Notes: generated by a model from the letters alone, not told the origin. A stretch of 26,376 nt of DNA from Ruminococcus sp. UBA7014 (GCA_002449575.1 DJXC01000144.1:1-26376), one strand, 5' to 3'; shown: positions 1 through 7,477, numbered from the stretch's first letter. Numbers and translations: made by a program.

Positions 1-136
1 CAGGATTTGTTCTCTGCTGAACCGTCCCGGCTTGTCCGATAGTCGCAGATGTAAATGCTGGCTTGATATGACCGGGCGTGATAATGGTACTGCTATCCAT
101 CGCTCCGGTTATTTTCATAGGAATCTGAAAACCCAT
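1..136 (-). CDS. Partial CDS of unknown function, N-terminal 45 codons
   Basis: An ATG at 136-134 (minus strand) is preceded by a strong ribosome-binding site (AAAGGAG about 8 nt upstream) and the frame stays open to the window edge. The visible protein begins MGFQIPMKITGAM and continues with Ser, Thr and Gly rich sequence. I do not recognise the family. It lies 49 nt downstream of the PemK-like toxin gene on the same strand, so it could be the last or next member of the XRE-ImmA-PemK transcription unit. The call rests only on start, ribosome-binding site and open frame; the C-terminal part is missing and no function should be assigned. Confidence 0.55.
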   Translation of the reverse strand, partial: MGFQIPMKITGAMDSSTIITPGHIKPAFTSATIGQAGTVQQRTNP

Positions 137-185
137 TCGGATTTCTCCTTTCCTGAATCTAATCAAATGAATTATGTATACAGCA

Positions 186-596
186 TCAGGAAGCAATCAA
201 AGCTTTCAGCCCAAACTGTTTCATAAAATTAGATTCTACTTTTTTTAGTGTCAAACTGTCAATTTTTTCAAAACCTCTGTCAAACAGAATCCATGACTTG
301 TCAATCGGAATAATCTGTTCTGCAAGAATATACTGGTCATGATGCTTTACATGCAGTTTCATATGCTTTTTCTTACGGGAACAAGGAATAATATAAATCA
401 GGTCTGAAAATAAATTATTCACATCGTTTGAAAAAATAACGCCTCTCCGGATACCAGACTGAATATGCGTGCTGCTTTTCCATTCCTCTGGAATCTGTAC
501 CCATACGATATTGCCCCGGCGATAAGGAAAATTTTTATCTGCCAGCATATTTTCAATTTTTCGGGCATATTCCGACTTTAGATGTGTATTGTTCAT
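186..596 (-). CDS. PemK/MazF-family endoribonuclease toxin-like protein
   Basis: This 136-aa protein resembles the PemK/MazF toxin fold, whose known members cut mRNA. An N-terminal RRGNIVWVQIPEEW strand is followed by SGIRRGVIFSND (equivalent of the G-x-RP-vvivsN core), a strand ending IIPCS (vvPit equivalent), and a C-terminal SLTLKKVESNFMKQFGL helix. The start at 596 was chosen because AAAGGA lies about 8 nt upstream; a longer open frame reaches 677 but lacks such a site and would overlap the ImmA gene. No small antitoxin gene lies directly upstream. Instead it sits 31 nt behind an ImmA/IrrE metallopeptidase and an XRE regulator, so control may come from those or the protein may be a non-classical PemK. 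Function is by family resemblance only. Confidence 0.75.
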   Translation of the reverse strand: MNNTHLKSEYARKIENMLADKNFPYRRGNIVWVQIPEEWKSSTHIQSGIRRGVIFSNDVNNLFSDLIYIIPCSRKKKHMKLHVKHHDQYILAEQIIPIDKSWILFDRGFEKIDSLTLKKVESNFMKQFGLKALIAS

Positions 597-627
597 AAGT
601 TGAATTCCTTTCTTTCTGTAACGGGAT

Positions 628-1098
628 TCATAAATCGTGTTTTCTATTTTTTCGGATATAATGCAGAAACCGTGCATAAACTCGCTGTTCTAAAGGATGT
701 GTCAAAAACATTCCTCTCTGATATAACAACTTCATGCGTTCTGCCCGGAAAGTTGCCGCTGCAATGGAAATCTGACAATATTTTGCGATTTCCTCCGGAG
801 TTTGCAGCCGCATTCCCCATAACACACAGGCAGGTGCAAGCATATCAATTGCAAATTTATCGGCTGCCTGTTCTTCTGCCGGACGGCATTCCTCTTCACT
901 TCGTGCAAACGGGATGTCTCCCAAATGTCCAAGCAGAAAATGTCCCAGTTCATGCATAATGGTAAATCGCTGCCGGAGCATATGCTCTTCTTTATTGATA
1001 AAAATAGAGGTCTTTCCGTCCTGATGCATAATAAGCCCTGATTTTCCGGACAGTGCTTCCGCTGAATGATGCTTGCAATAAATGCCGTAAGAATGCAC
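628..1098 (-). CDS. ImmA/IrrE-family metallo-endopeptidase, N-terminally shortened
   Basis: The 156-aa product carries the zinc-peptidase motif HELGH (residues 49-53), followed by HLGD and the helix EEQAADKFAIDMLAP, the usual ImmA/IrrE arrangement in which the Glu supplies the third zinc ligand. Family members cleave XRE-type repressors in mobile elements and stress regulons; the XRE gene immediately upstream is the likely partner. The only legal start in this open segment is GTG at 1098, which has no ribosome-binding site. Upstream, in the same frame, typical family sequence continues through a TGA at 1155-1153 to an ATG at 1194, so the gene appears to have acquired a nonsense codon. Product from 1098 would lack about 32 N-terminal residues but keep the active site. 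Confidence 0.7.
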   Translation of the reverse strand: MHSYGIYCKHHSAEALSGKSGLIMHQDGKTSIFINKEEHMLRQRFTIMHELGHFLLGHLGDIPFARSEEECRPAEEQAADKFAIDMLAPACVLWGMRLQTPEEIAKYCQISIAAATFRAERMKLLYQRGMFLTHPLEQRVYARFLHYIRKNRKHDL

Positions 1099-1194
1099 AA
1101 TCGGTACAGGCGTTATCGGTAAAGACCGAATGTCACAGTCAAGCAGACAATTTCATGAGGCATTCCGTGCCTGTTTGTAAATTCCATAATTCAT
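1099..1194 (-). pseudogene. Detached N-terminal piece of the ImmA/IrrE gene (in-frame TGA)
   Basis: Reading in the same frame as the ImmA/IrrE gene, ATG at 1194 gives MNYGIYKQARNAS, then TGA at 1155-1153, then NCLLDCDIRSLPITPVPI running straight into the annotated GTG. The pattern Y-x-x-AR-xx-(W)-xx-LLD-x-x-xx-LP is what ImmA/IrrE proteins show at their N-terminus, and the TGA falls where Trp (TGG) is commonly found. A single G-to-A change would explain it. The ATG lies 27 nt after the XRE stop codon, an ordinary operon spacing. TGA is used as a normal stop elsewhere in this window (for example queD and queF), so recoding is unlikely. Confidence 0.6.
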
Positions 1195-1221
1195 AAATTG
1201 TTCTTTCTATGCGGCAGAAAA

Positions 1222-1671
1222 TCAGAGGTCTTCCGGTACATCCGGCAGCTGCTCCAGATTCAGTTCTGCGGACGGGGCTTCGGACTGCGGAAGGTTTCCA
1301 GAACTGCGGTTTGCAATCCGAAGTTCTGTATTCTGCTGCATGGAAATGCCGCCAGACTCAGGGGCAGAAAGTTCTTCCAAAATGACACGAATAAGCCGCT
1401 TGTGCTGTTCGGTCAAAGTTGCATATTTTGTCAGAATTCTTTTTTGGTCAGCAGAAACGCTGATGTAGCGTTCCGGCAGATGGTGCATAAAAATTTCATC
1501 AATAGGCACATCAAAGAACCGAGCGACAGCAATCAGCATTTCTGGCTTCATGTTTCGGCTGCCGGCTTCGTACTGCTGATAGCTGTTTGTAGGAATTTGC
1601 AGTGCTTCTGCAACATCCTGCTGTGTCAGCCGTTGTGCAAGACGAAATTTTTTCAGATTATTTTGCATCAT
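1222..1671 (-). CDS. XRE-family helix-turn-helix transcriptional regulator
   Basis: This 149-aa protein has an N-terminal HTH_3 domain (about residues 5-60): LKKFRLAQRLTQQDVAEAL, then the recognition helix around TNSYQQYEAGSRNMKPEML, then ARFFDVPIDEIF. A second helical stretch (SADQKRILTKYATLTEQHKRLIR, broken here into shorter parts) may mediate dimerisation, and the tail is Ser, Gln, Glu and Pro rich, likely disordered. The gene starts 2 nt after the DHH gene stop with only a weak ribosome-binding site, so it is probably co-transcribed from the promoter at 2669-2697. It precedes an ImmA/IrrE peptidase, a classical repressor and anti-repressor protease arrangement. A start one codon later (1668) is equally possible. 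Confidence 0.85.
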   Translation of the reverse strand: MMQNNLKKFRLAQRLTQQDVAEALQIPTNSYQQYEAGSRNMKPEMLIAVARFFDVPIDEIFMHHLPERYISVSADQKRILTKYATLTEQHKRLIRVILEELSAPESGGISMQQNTELRIANRSSGNLPQSEAPSAELNLEQLPDVPEDL

Positions 1672-1673
1672 AG

Positions 1674-2600
1674 TTAAATTCTGCCGTTGAGCTTGTCAAT
1701 AATGACAGGCAGCTCGGTATCAATTTTATCATTGTCAAGCTGACAAGTGCCTGCATTGGCATGACCGCCGCCGCCATAGGAAAGACAAAGTTCTCCAATG
1801 TTGAAATCAGAGTTTCGGTTGATAATCGACTTGCCAATCATGACAGCTGTATTCTGCTTGCGGAATCCCCATGCTACATGAACAGAAAGTTCTATTTCCG
1901 GATGCATTGCATAAATCATAAAGCGGTTGCCGGCATAGATGGTTTCTTCGTTCCGAAGGTCGATAATTGCTACTTTTCCGTCAATTCTGACAATTCTGTC
2001 AAGCTGTGCCTTAAACAGTTCCTGCTGTTCAAAATACAGGTCAACACGTTCCTTCACATCAGGGAGCTGAAGTACTTCACTGATTTTATGATTTACACAG
2101 TAGGTGATGAGCATCATCATAAGGTCATAATTGGGAATTCTGAAATTATGGAATCTTCCCAGACCAGTACGGGCATCCATAATAAAATTCATCAGAACCC
2201 AGCCAGTTGGATGCAGAATTTCATCTTCGGTAAAGTCGGCACTGTCGCCTTTGTCAACAGCAGTCATGATTTCTTCGGATACATAGCGGAATGTTTTGCT
2301 TCCGCCGTAATAGTCATAAACCACACGGGCAGCTGACTTGGCATTGCCGTCAATAATATATTTGTCTTTATAATCTTCCAGCTTGTTTCTGATTAATTCA
2401 CTTTCGTGATGGTCAAAAGCAAGACCGACTCTTTTATCGAACGGGAGATTGGTTGTAATATCGTTTTCGGACAAATCAATTTTTCCGTCCTGTACATCTT
2501 TGGGGTGTACGAATTTGATTTCGTCAATCATGTTAAGTTCTTTGAGCAGCATAGCACAGACCAATCCATCAAAGTCGCTTCGTGTAACCAGTCTTTTCAT
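1674..2600 (-). CDS. DHH-family phosphoesterase (exopolyphosphatase-like)
   Basis: The 308-aa protein shows DHH superfamily motifs in order: DFDGL near residues 9-13, a D-K-G-D-S segment near 116-120, DHHES at 63-67, and the C-terminal DHHA1-like glycine motif GGGGHANAG at 276-284. The family hydrolyses phosphodiester or phosphoanhydride bonds with Mn2+ (exopolyphosphatase, nanoRNase, c-di-AMP hydrolase and relatives). The lack of a GGDEF or CBS part and the N-terminal DFDG rather than nanoRNase spacing leave the true substrate open. The start is supported by GGAGGT 5 nt upstream and by a consensus promoter. It is the first gene of a likely unit with the XRE, ImmA and PemK genes. Confidence 0.85.
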   Translation of the reverse strand: MKRLVTRSDFDGLVCAMLLKELNMIDEIKFVHPKDVQDGKIDLSENDITTNLPFDKRVGLAFDHHESELIRNKLEDYKDKYIIDGNAKSAARVVYDYYGGSKTFRYVSEEIMTAVDKGDSADFTEDEILHPTGWVLMNFIMDARTGLGRFHNFRIPNYDLMMMLITYCVNHKISEVLQLPDVKERVDLYFEQQELFKAQLDRIVRIDGKVAIIDLRNEETIYAGNRFMIYAMHPEIELSVHVAWGFRKQNTAVMIGKSIINRNSDFNIGELCLSYGGGGHANAGTCQLDNDKIDTELPVIIDKLNGRI

Positions 2601-2636
2601 TTCAGACCTCCGTTAAAAAATTTCATCTGGATTGAA

Positions 2637-2659
2637 CAAAGGGCAGAAGCAGCCCTTTG
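2637..2659 (-). other. Perfect 8-bp hairpin in the 5' leader of the DHH gene
   Basis: CAAAGGGC (2637-2644) and GCCCTTTG (2652-2659) form a perfect stem with a 7-nt loop. It lies between the promoter -10 box and the ribosome-binding site of the DHH gene, within a few nucleotides of the expected transcript 5' end. No T-run follows on the minus strand, so it does not look like a terminator. It may stabilise the mRNA or be a protein site. Confidence 0.5.
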
Positions 2660-2668
2660 TCCTGTATT

Positions 2669-2697
2669 ATTATAGCATATTTTCATTGGCATGTCAA
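2669..2697 (-). promoter_or_regulatory. Sigma-70-type promoter for the DHH gene
   Basis: On the minus strand TTGACA (2697-2692) and TATAAT (2674-2669) are separated by exactly 17 nt. Both boxes match the consensus. It begins 19 nt after the stop codon of the upstream membrane-protein gene. Confidence 0.85.
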
Positions 2698-2715
2698 GGA
2701 AGAATCCGGGAAATT

Positions 2716-3267
2716 TCAGACTTTTCTGCCGGTGATTCTAGGTTTTAGCATACGGGAATAGAGTTCACAGAGTCCGTCAAGGGAAGTGTCATACATAAGG
2801 AAAAACGGGTTAAGCAGAATCAGCATGATTTTTCCTGCATGTCTGCCGTATTTCTGGAGTTCTTCGAGAAGTTCCTGCATTCCGAACAGATAAGTATTGA
2901 GATAAAAATACAGTATCATGCTGAAATTGAACAGGAGCAGTTTAAAAATAACCTGTAGAGGCCGGGAGGGGATTTTTTTCAGATAGTGCCGGACAAGCGG
3001 AAAATTACCGAAAAACAGGATAAATATCAGGGCGGCTTCTTTATCGTAAGTTACCAAAAGCGAAAGCAAGCCGACAGCAATATACGTCACCCATGCCCAC
3101 TGAATGCTGACTTCCATCACAACGATTAATAATAAGATTCCAGCAATCATAGGCAGTACCAGATATAACAGCGGAAACACACCTGTCAGAAACATGCTTG
3201 CCAGACAGAAGGCGGAAACAATTCCGCCTAATGCCACTCTGTAGCTGAGATTCTGCTGATTTTGCAT
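2716..3267 (-). CDS. Integral membrane protein of unknown function
   Basis: This 183-aa protein is strongly hydrophobic, with about five to six predicted membrane segments (roughly residues 12-32, 33-52, 56-72, 76-92, 105-125 and 140-157) and a short basic C-terminus (KPRITGRKV). I do not recognise a family with confidence. Its ATG overlaps the luxS stop codon by one base (TAATG), so it is translationally coupled to luxS and is the last gene of the ykgJ-purB-luxS operon. The coupling suggests a shared regulation with LuxS, but nothing in the sequence shows a transport substrate or an AI-2 export role. Confidence 0.75.
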   Translation of the reverse strand: MQNQQNLSYRVALGGIVSAFCLASMFLTGVFPLLYLVLPMIAGILLLIVVMEVSIQWAWVTYIAVGLLSLLVTYDKEAALIFILFFGNFPLVRHYLKKIPSRPLQVIFKLLLFNFSMILYFYLNTYLFGMQELLEELQKYGRHAGKIMLILLNPFFLMYDTSLDGLCELYSRMLKPRITGRKV

Positions 3268-3737
3268 TATGCTGTCGGATAGGTAAGTTTTTCGGGAGTC
3301 CAGTCTTTGAGGACTGTTATCATATCAGCAGCAATTTTTTTAGCATCCGGGATGTCATGAAGCAGATACTGACCGCATTCAATGCGTTTACCGCCGGGCA
3401 TTTCGCCCTCGAAATCAACAATAAACTGCATACAGTCCTGTACTAATTTGATGGCAGTTTCTGCCGGAACATCATCACGGGTCAGAAAATAGAATCCGGT
3501 CTGACAGCCCATAGGACCTACATAGATAATGCTGTCGGTATAGTCGCTGTTTCTCATATAGGTTGCCATCAGGTGTTCTATTGTATGCGCACCGGCGGGG
3601 GAAATATAATCATTTTCTGGATTATTTGGCTTTTTCATGCGCACATCATAAGTGATAACGTCTCCGTCTTTTCTGGAAATATACATGCCCTTGTCCAGAA
3701 TATCATGATTCACGGAAAAACTTGCAATTCGTTTCAT
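3267..3737 (-). CDS. luxS: S-ribosylhomocysteine lyase (AI-2 synthase)
   Basis: LuxS cleaves S-ribosylhomocysteine to homocysteine and DPD, the precursor of autoinducer-2, within the activated methyl cycle in the cytoplasm. The 156-aa length is typical. Metal ligands are visible in HTIEH (His51 and His55, with Glu54) and in ECGQYLLHD (Cys121); MGCQTGFYF supplies the catalytic Cys78. The start codon overlaps the stop of the preceding small gene (ATGA), with GGAG about 11 nt upstream. Its placement with purB links methyl-cycle recycling with purine metabolism. I saw no Pfs (SAH nucleosidase) gene in the window. Confidence 0.97.
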   Translation of the reverse strand: MKRIASFSVNHDILDKGMYISRKDGDVITYDVRMKKPNNPENDYISPAGAHTIEHLMATYMRNSDYTDSIIYVGPMGCQTGFYFLTRDDVPAETAIKLVQDCMQFIVDFEGEMPGGKRIECGQYLLHDIPDAKKIAADMITVLKDWTPEKLTYPTA

Positions 3738-3928
3738 AAATCTTTCAGCTCCAAATCTTTCATATAAAATGTTTGTAATGCATAAGTAATGCCGTTTTTG
3801 TCACAGAATTCAACTTCACAGCACTTATCATCATAAATTTCAAGAACCGTTCCCGTGTCACCTTTGTGAACACCGGTATTGCTGTAATTCTCATTGATGA
3901 CACGGACAACGGCAAACTGTTTAAACAT
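3734..3928 (-). CDS. Small DUF4926-like protein
   Basis: This 64-aa protein (MFKQFAVVRVINENY start) is a compact beta-rich SH3/KOW-like sequence with the segment HKGDTGTVLEIYDD, which is how DUF4926 proteins look; their function is not established. The start at 3928 lies inside the last codons of purB (8-nt overlap) and was preferred over an upstream in-frame ATG at 3991 because homology-like sequence begins there. Its stop overlaps the luxS start by 4 nt. Double overlap with both neighbours supports a real, translationally coupled gene. Confidence 0.75.
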   Translation of the reverse strand: MFKQFAVVRVINENYSNTGVHKGDTGTVLEIYDDKCCEVEFCDKNGITYALQTFYMKDLELKDL

Positions 3929-5360
3929 TGATTTCGGCTTTGTCGTCAGAAACGCCGTTTTCATCCAGAACCGGCTGAACGCAGTTTGCAATAAATTCTT
4001 CTACCTGCTGAGGACATCTGCCAATAAAGTTTTCCGGCTTCATGATAGCGTCCATTTCTTCCTTTGTGATTTGGAACATGGGTTCAGCAAGAATAAGTTC
4101 ACAGAGATTATTGTCAAGACCTTCCTGCTTGACACGTTTTCCGGCTTCCATGGAAAGCTGACGGATTTTTTCATGCAGTTCCTGACGGTTGCCGCCCTTT
4201 TCGACAGCGTCCATCATGATATTTTCAGTAGCCATAAACGGCAGTTCTGCCATGACCCGCCGTGTGATAATCTTGTCATAAACGACAAAACCATTTTCCG
4301 GGTCAGTTACATTCAGCATAATATTTAGAATGGCATCTACACCAAGAAAGGCTTCGGCTACAGCAATTCTCTTGTTGGCAGAGTCGTCAAGCGTTCTTTC
4401 AAACCACTGTGTGCCGGCGGTGAATGCCGGATTCAGTACATCACACATTACATATCTTGCAAGAGAAGTAATTCTTTCATCACGCATGGGGTTTCTCTTG
4501 TATGCCATGGCAGAAGAACCAATCTGACTTTTCTCGAAGGGTTCTTCCATTTCCTTGAAACTCTGCATTAATCTGATATCATTTGAGAATTTGCTTGCAG
4601 ACTGTGCAATTCCGGCAAGTACAGAACATACCTGATAATCCACTTTTCTGGAATAGGTCTGTCCGGATACCGGAACAACGGCATCAAAGCCCATTTCTTT
4701 TGCAATCAGTTCTTCCAGCTTCTTGATTTTGTCTGTATCACCATGAAACAGTTCCATGAAAGAAGCCTGTGTACCTGTCGTGCCTTTAGAGCCTAATAAT
4801 TTCAGAGACTTGACTCTGAAATCCAAATCTTCTAAATCCATTAATAATTCATTGCACCAGAGTGTTGCTCTCTTGCCGATGGTTGTCAGCTGTGCAGGCT
4901 GCAAGTGTGTATAGGCTAAACAGGGGAGTGCTTTATATTTATCCGCAAACTTTGCAAGCTGAGAAATTACTTTGACTAATTTTCTTTTGACTACCTGAAG
5001 CGCATCTCTCATGATGATAACATCTGTATTATCACCAACATAGCAGGAAGTCGCACCCAGATGAATAATTCCTCCGGCTTTGGGGCAGGCAGCAGCATAA
5101 GTATGTACATGTGCCATCACATCATGACGGACAGCCTTTTCTTCTCTGGCTGCCATTTCATAATCAATATTTTCGATATTTGCTTCCAGTTCATCAACTT
5201 GTTCCTGTGTTATGTTCAGACCAAGTTGCATTTCGGCTCTTGCCAGAGCAACCCAGAGTCTGCGCCAGGTAGTAAATTTCTTATCGGCTGAGAATAAATA
5301 CTGCATCTCCTTGCTTGCATAACGGGTGCAGAACGGACTTTCATAACTTTGATTTGACAT
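3921..5360 (-). CDS. purB: Adenylosuccinate lyase
   Basis: PurB splits SAICAR to AICAR and adenylosuccinate to AMP, both with release of fumarate. The 479-aa protein contains the fumarase/aspartase superfamily signature GSSAMAYKRNP (281-291), the RHDVMAHVH segment with a conserved His (79-86) and THLQPAQ (151-157). The start at 5360 is set by GGAGGAAA 6 nt upstream; the longer open frame to 5432 would run into the preceding gene. It lies 19 nt after the YkgJ-like gene and overlaps the following small gene. No other purine-synthesis gene is adjacent. Confidence 0.96.
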   Translation of the reverse strand: MSNQSYESPFCTRYASKEMQYLFSADKKFTTWRRLWVALARAEMQLGLNITQEQVDELEANIENIDYEMAAREEKAVRHDVMAHVHTYAAACPKAGGIIHLGATSCYVGDNTDVIIMRDALQVVKRKLVKVISQLAKFADKYKALPCLAYTHLQPAQLTTIGKRATLWCNELLMDLEDLDFRVKSLKLLGSKGTTGTQASFMELFHGDTDKIKKLEELIAKEMGFDAVVPVSGQTYSRKVDYQVCSVLAGIAQSASKFSNDIRLMQSFKEMEEPFEKSQIGSSAMAYKRNPMRDERITSLARYVMCDVLNPAFTAGTQWFERTLDDSANKRIAVAEAFLGVDAILNIMLNVTDPENGFVVYDKIITRRVMAELPFMATENIMMDAVEKGGNRQELHEKIRQLSMEAGKRVKQEGLDNNLCELILAEPMFQITKEEMDAIMKPENFIGRCPQQVEEFIANCVQPVLDENGVSDDKAEINV

Positions 5361-5379
5361 GATAGATTTCCTCCGATGA

Positions 5380-5865
5380 TTAAAATTTCTGCGGTTTCCA
5401 TAACAATACCGGATAAAATGGGTCATAGACATGAATCACATCCGGATGCTGTTCGGCATAGGCAAATAATGTTTCTGCCAGTTCCTGTTTCAGGAAGTTC
5501 AGCAGCGTTTTCATAGAATGCTGCATGACTGCATCACAGAGCGGTGAAACGGCGATGACAATGCTGCTGTCAAGATGCATCATCCGCAGCGGAAATATCT
5601 GACAGTCAAACGGCTTTTCCTCTCCGAGCAGACAGCCCTGTTCCGTACTGAGCAGGGGACAGGAAAAACTTTCTGCTTCTGTATGAATTTTAAACAGATA
5701 AGATTCTGTTCCTGTAGAAATAAATTCCATCTCCGGCAGTATCTGACGGATTTTGTTCCGGATTTCCGGAACAAGAACAGGTGTATTCCAGATATCATAA
5801 CTGTCAAAAATACAGCACTGCTGACACTCCGCACAGGTGCAGCGGCTGAGTAGTTTTGTCAGCAC
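5380..5865 (-). CDS. YkgJ-family cysteine cluster protein
   Basis: The 161-aa protein starts with a cysteine knot C-x-C-xx-C-xx-CC (residues 9-18) and has further cysteines at 69, 78, 88 and 110 in the pattern SFSCPLL, GCLLGEEKPFDCQIFPLR. This fits the YkgJ/UPF0153 family, thought to bind zinc or an iron-sulfur cluster; the precise role is unknown. The start is GTG at 5865, selected because GGAGGTGAT lies 5 nt upstream and no other start fits. It is the first gene of the purB-luxS operon and directly follows its promoter. Confidence 0.85.
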   Translation of the reverse strand: MLTKLLSRCTCAECQQCCIFDSYDIWNTPVLVPEIRNKIRQILPEMEFISTGTESYLFKIHTEAESFSCPLLSTEQGCLLGEEKPFDCQIFPLRMMHLDSSIVIAVSPLCDAVMQHSMKTLLNFLKQELAETLFAYAEQHPDVIHVYDPFYPVLLWKPQKF

Positions 5866-5904
5866 AGCGCATCACCTCCCTGATTTTCAGAAATGCACAT
5901 GTTT

Positions 5905-5933
5905 ATTATACTATATTTTACAAGAAAATGCAA
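5905..5933 (-). promoter_or_regulatory. Promoter of the ykgJ-purB-luxS operon
   Basis: Minus-strand TTGCAT (5933-5928) and TATAAT (5910-5905) are separated by 17 nt. It is divergent from the HD-GYP promoter 48 nt away. Confidence 0.75.
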
Positions 5934-5980
5934 GAGCTTGTTAGAATTTTTTATATTATGAATAAAATATGAATTTTCTC

Positions 5981-6009
5981 TTGCAATTCTGAAAACAATA
6001 TGCTATAAT
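5981..6009 (+). promoter_or_regulatory. Promoter of the HD-GYP gene
   Basis: TTGCAA (5981-5986) and TATAAT (6004-6009) are separated by 17 nt. The start codon at 6056 follows, with a weak GGATGTGAT ribosome-binding site. Confidence 0.75.
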
Positions 6010-6055
6010 AAACTTATAGTAGATTATTTTATTAAGATTACGGATGTGATGATTC

Positions 6056-7420
6056 ATGCAGACACATATCTATGAATGTGCGAAAATGACACTGGATTTT
6101 ATTGCTATGCTGATGATTTCCAGATATATTTTTTTAATTCCGCCGCTGAAAAAACAGGAAAATCAACTGTTCAATCCGCAGTTTCTGTTTATTGCGGCTG
6201 CTTATCTGCTGATTCTTGTGGTATGTCTGTTCGGCGGAACAGTTGCAGGGTCAGTCATGCTTGGAATTTCTATCGCAGTTTACTGTTTCCTGACAGCAGG
6301 AAAAGGGAAAAAAAGATTTTTTAAAACACTACAGTTTATCCCGGTTGCCGGACTGTGTTATGGTCTTCTGATGCCTCTGGAAACATTGCCCGTGACAATT
6401 CTGCATATGAGTGAAAACGCAGAAGAAATTTATTCCATCGGCTTATATATGATTTTAGGCGGCTTTTTAATCGGCTTTGTTGTCGCCGGCAGAAAATGGC
6501 GGAAAAATTTCCGGAAAGAAATGCACTACCGAAAACTGGAAGTCTGGGAAAGAGTGCTGATTTATGTCATCGGCATTTTAATGTATGGCTTTGTTGCAGC
6601 AGTCTATTCTTATTATAATATCAGTGAAGAAAATTTCCGTGAAATCGCACTTCTGGAAAGCACAATGATGAGCATTATCGGCTTTGCTGTAACACTGACA
6701 AGTATTATTCTGGTACTGGTTGGCAATAAAAATGCCCATATGCAGCGAGAGTTATTTCATATGCAGCATAATATCATCATTACTATGGCGGATATTGTCG
6801 AAAACCGTGACGAAAGCACCGGTGGTCATATCCGCAGAACTGCAAAATATGTGGAAATTATCGCTGAAGAACTGCTTAGTGAAGGCTGGTATCAAAGCGT
6901 GCTGAACAAGCAATATATCAAAGATATGGTTGTTGCCGCTCCGCTCCATGATATCGGGAAAATTCACGTTCCTGACTCCATTCTGAAAAAACAGGGCAAA
7001 CTCACTGACGAAGAATATGAAATCATGAAAAGTCATACTACTGAAGGCAGAAAACTTCTGCTTCATGCCGAAAACTCTCTTGGACATTTCAGCTATCTGG
7101 ATATTGCGGTAGAAATGGCTTATGGTCATCATGAGTGGTGGAACGGCAAAGGCTACCCACAAGGCATTGCAGAACATAATATTCCGCTGTGTGCCAGAAT
7201 TATGGCAGTTGCTGATGTGTTTGATGCCATTGTTTCCCAAAGATGCTATAAAGGTTCTATGTCGATTAATGAAGCTTATGCTATCATAGAAAAAGAAAAA
7301 GGAACACATTTTGACCCCATTGTGGTTTCTGCATTTCTGGCAGCCCGTGACCGTATCAGCGAAGCCCTCCGTGATTTTGAAGTACCTCTCATCGAAGATA
7401 AATCTGTACTCAGAAAATAA
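6056..7420 (+). CDS. Membrane-bound HD-GYP domain protein
   Basis: The 454-aa protein has an N-terminal membrane region of about six to seven segments (roughly residues 10-30, 42-60, 62-80, 91-110, 127-145, 165-187 and 203-223) and a cytoplasmic HD-GYP domain (about 235-440). Catalytic motifs are intact: HDIGKI (298-303), KSH (325-327), HHE (358-360), GYP (366-368) and ADVFD (386-390). HD-GYP enzymes degrade cyclic di-GMP or related dinucleotides, so this is likely a membrane sensor that changes second-messenger levels. The membrane part is not a recognised sensory domain. It is a single-gene unit with its own promoter and a terminator directly after it. Confidence 0.92.
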   Translation: MQTHIYECAKMTLDFIAMLMISRYIFLIPPLKKQENQLFNPQFLFIAAAYLLILVVCLFGGTVAGSVMLGISIAVYCFLTAGKGKKRFFKTLQFIPVAGLCYGLLMPLETLPVTILHMSENAEEIYSIGLYMILGGFLIGFVVAGRKWRKNFRKEMHYRKLEVWERVLIYVIGILMYGFVAAVYSYYNISEENFREIALLESTMMSIIGFAVTLTSIILVLVGNKNAHMQRELFHMQHNIIITMADIVENRDESTGGHIRRTAKYVEIIAEELLSEGWYQSVLNKQYIKDMVVAAPLHDIGKIHVPDSILKKQGKLTDEEYEIMKSHTTEGRKLLLHAENSLGHFSYLDIAVEMAYGHHEWWNGKGYPQGIAEHNIPLCARIMAVADVFDAIVSQRCYKGSMSINEAYAIIEKEKGTHFDPIVVSAFLAARDRISEALRDFEVPLIEDKSVLRK

Positions 7421-7427
7421 CAGCAGA

Positions 7428-7461
7428 TGCCGTCGACAGAAATGCCGACGGCACTGTGCGT
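7428..7461 (+). terminator. Intrinsic terminator after the HD-GYP gene
   Basis: TGCCGTCG (7428-7435) pairs with CGACGGCA (7446-7453) over a 10-nt loop, and five T residues follow a few bases later (7461-7465). The convergent Nudix gene ends 25 nt further on. Confidence 0.7.
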
Positions 7462-7477
7462 TTTTACAGTAAAATAA

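Noticed and set aside
32..226. 64-codon plus-strand frame at the left edge
   Set aside because: It is antisense to the partial gene at 1-136, which has a far better ribosome-binding site.
732..1100. 122-codon minus-strand frame overlapping the ImmA gene
   Set aside because: It is the ImmA gene read in another frame; the ImmA frame has the HELGH motif and family-like sequence.
2637..2659. Hairpin as terminator of the luxS operon
   Set aside because: It lies downstream of a new promoter and lacks a U-tract on the minus strand.
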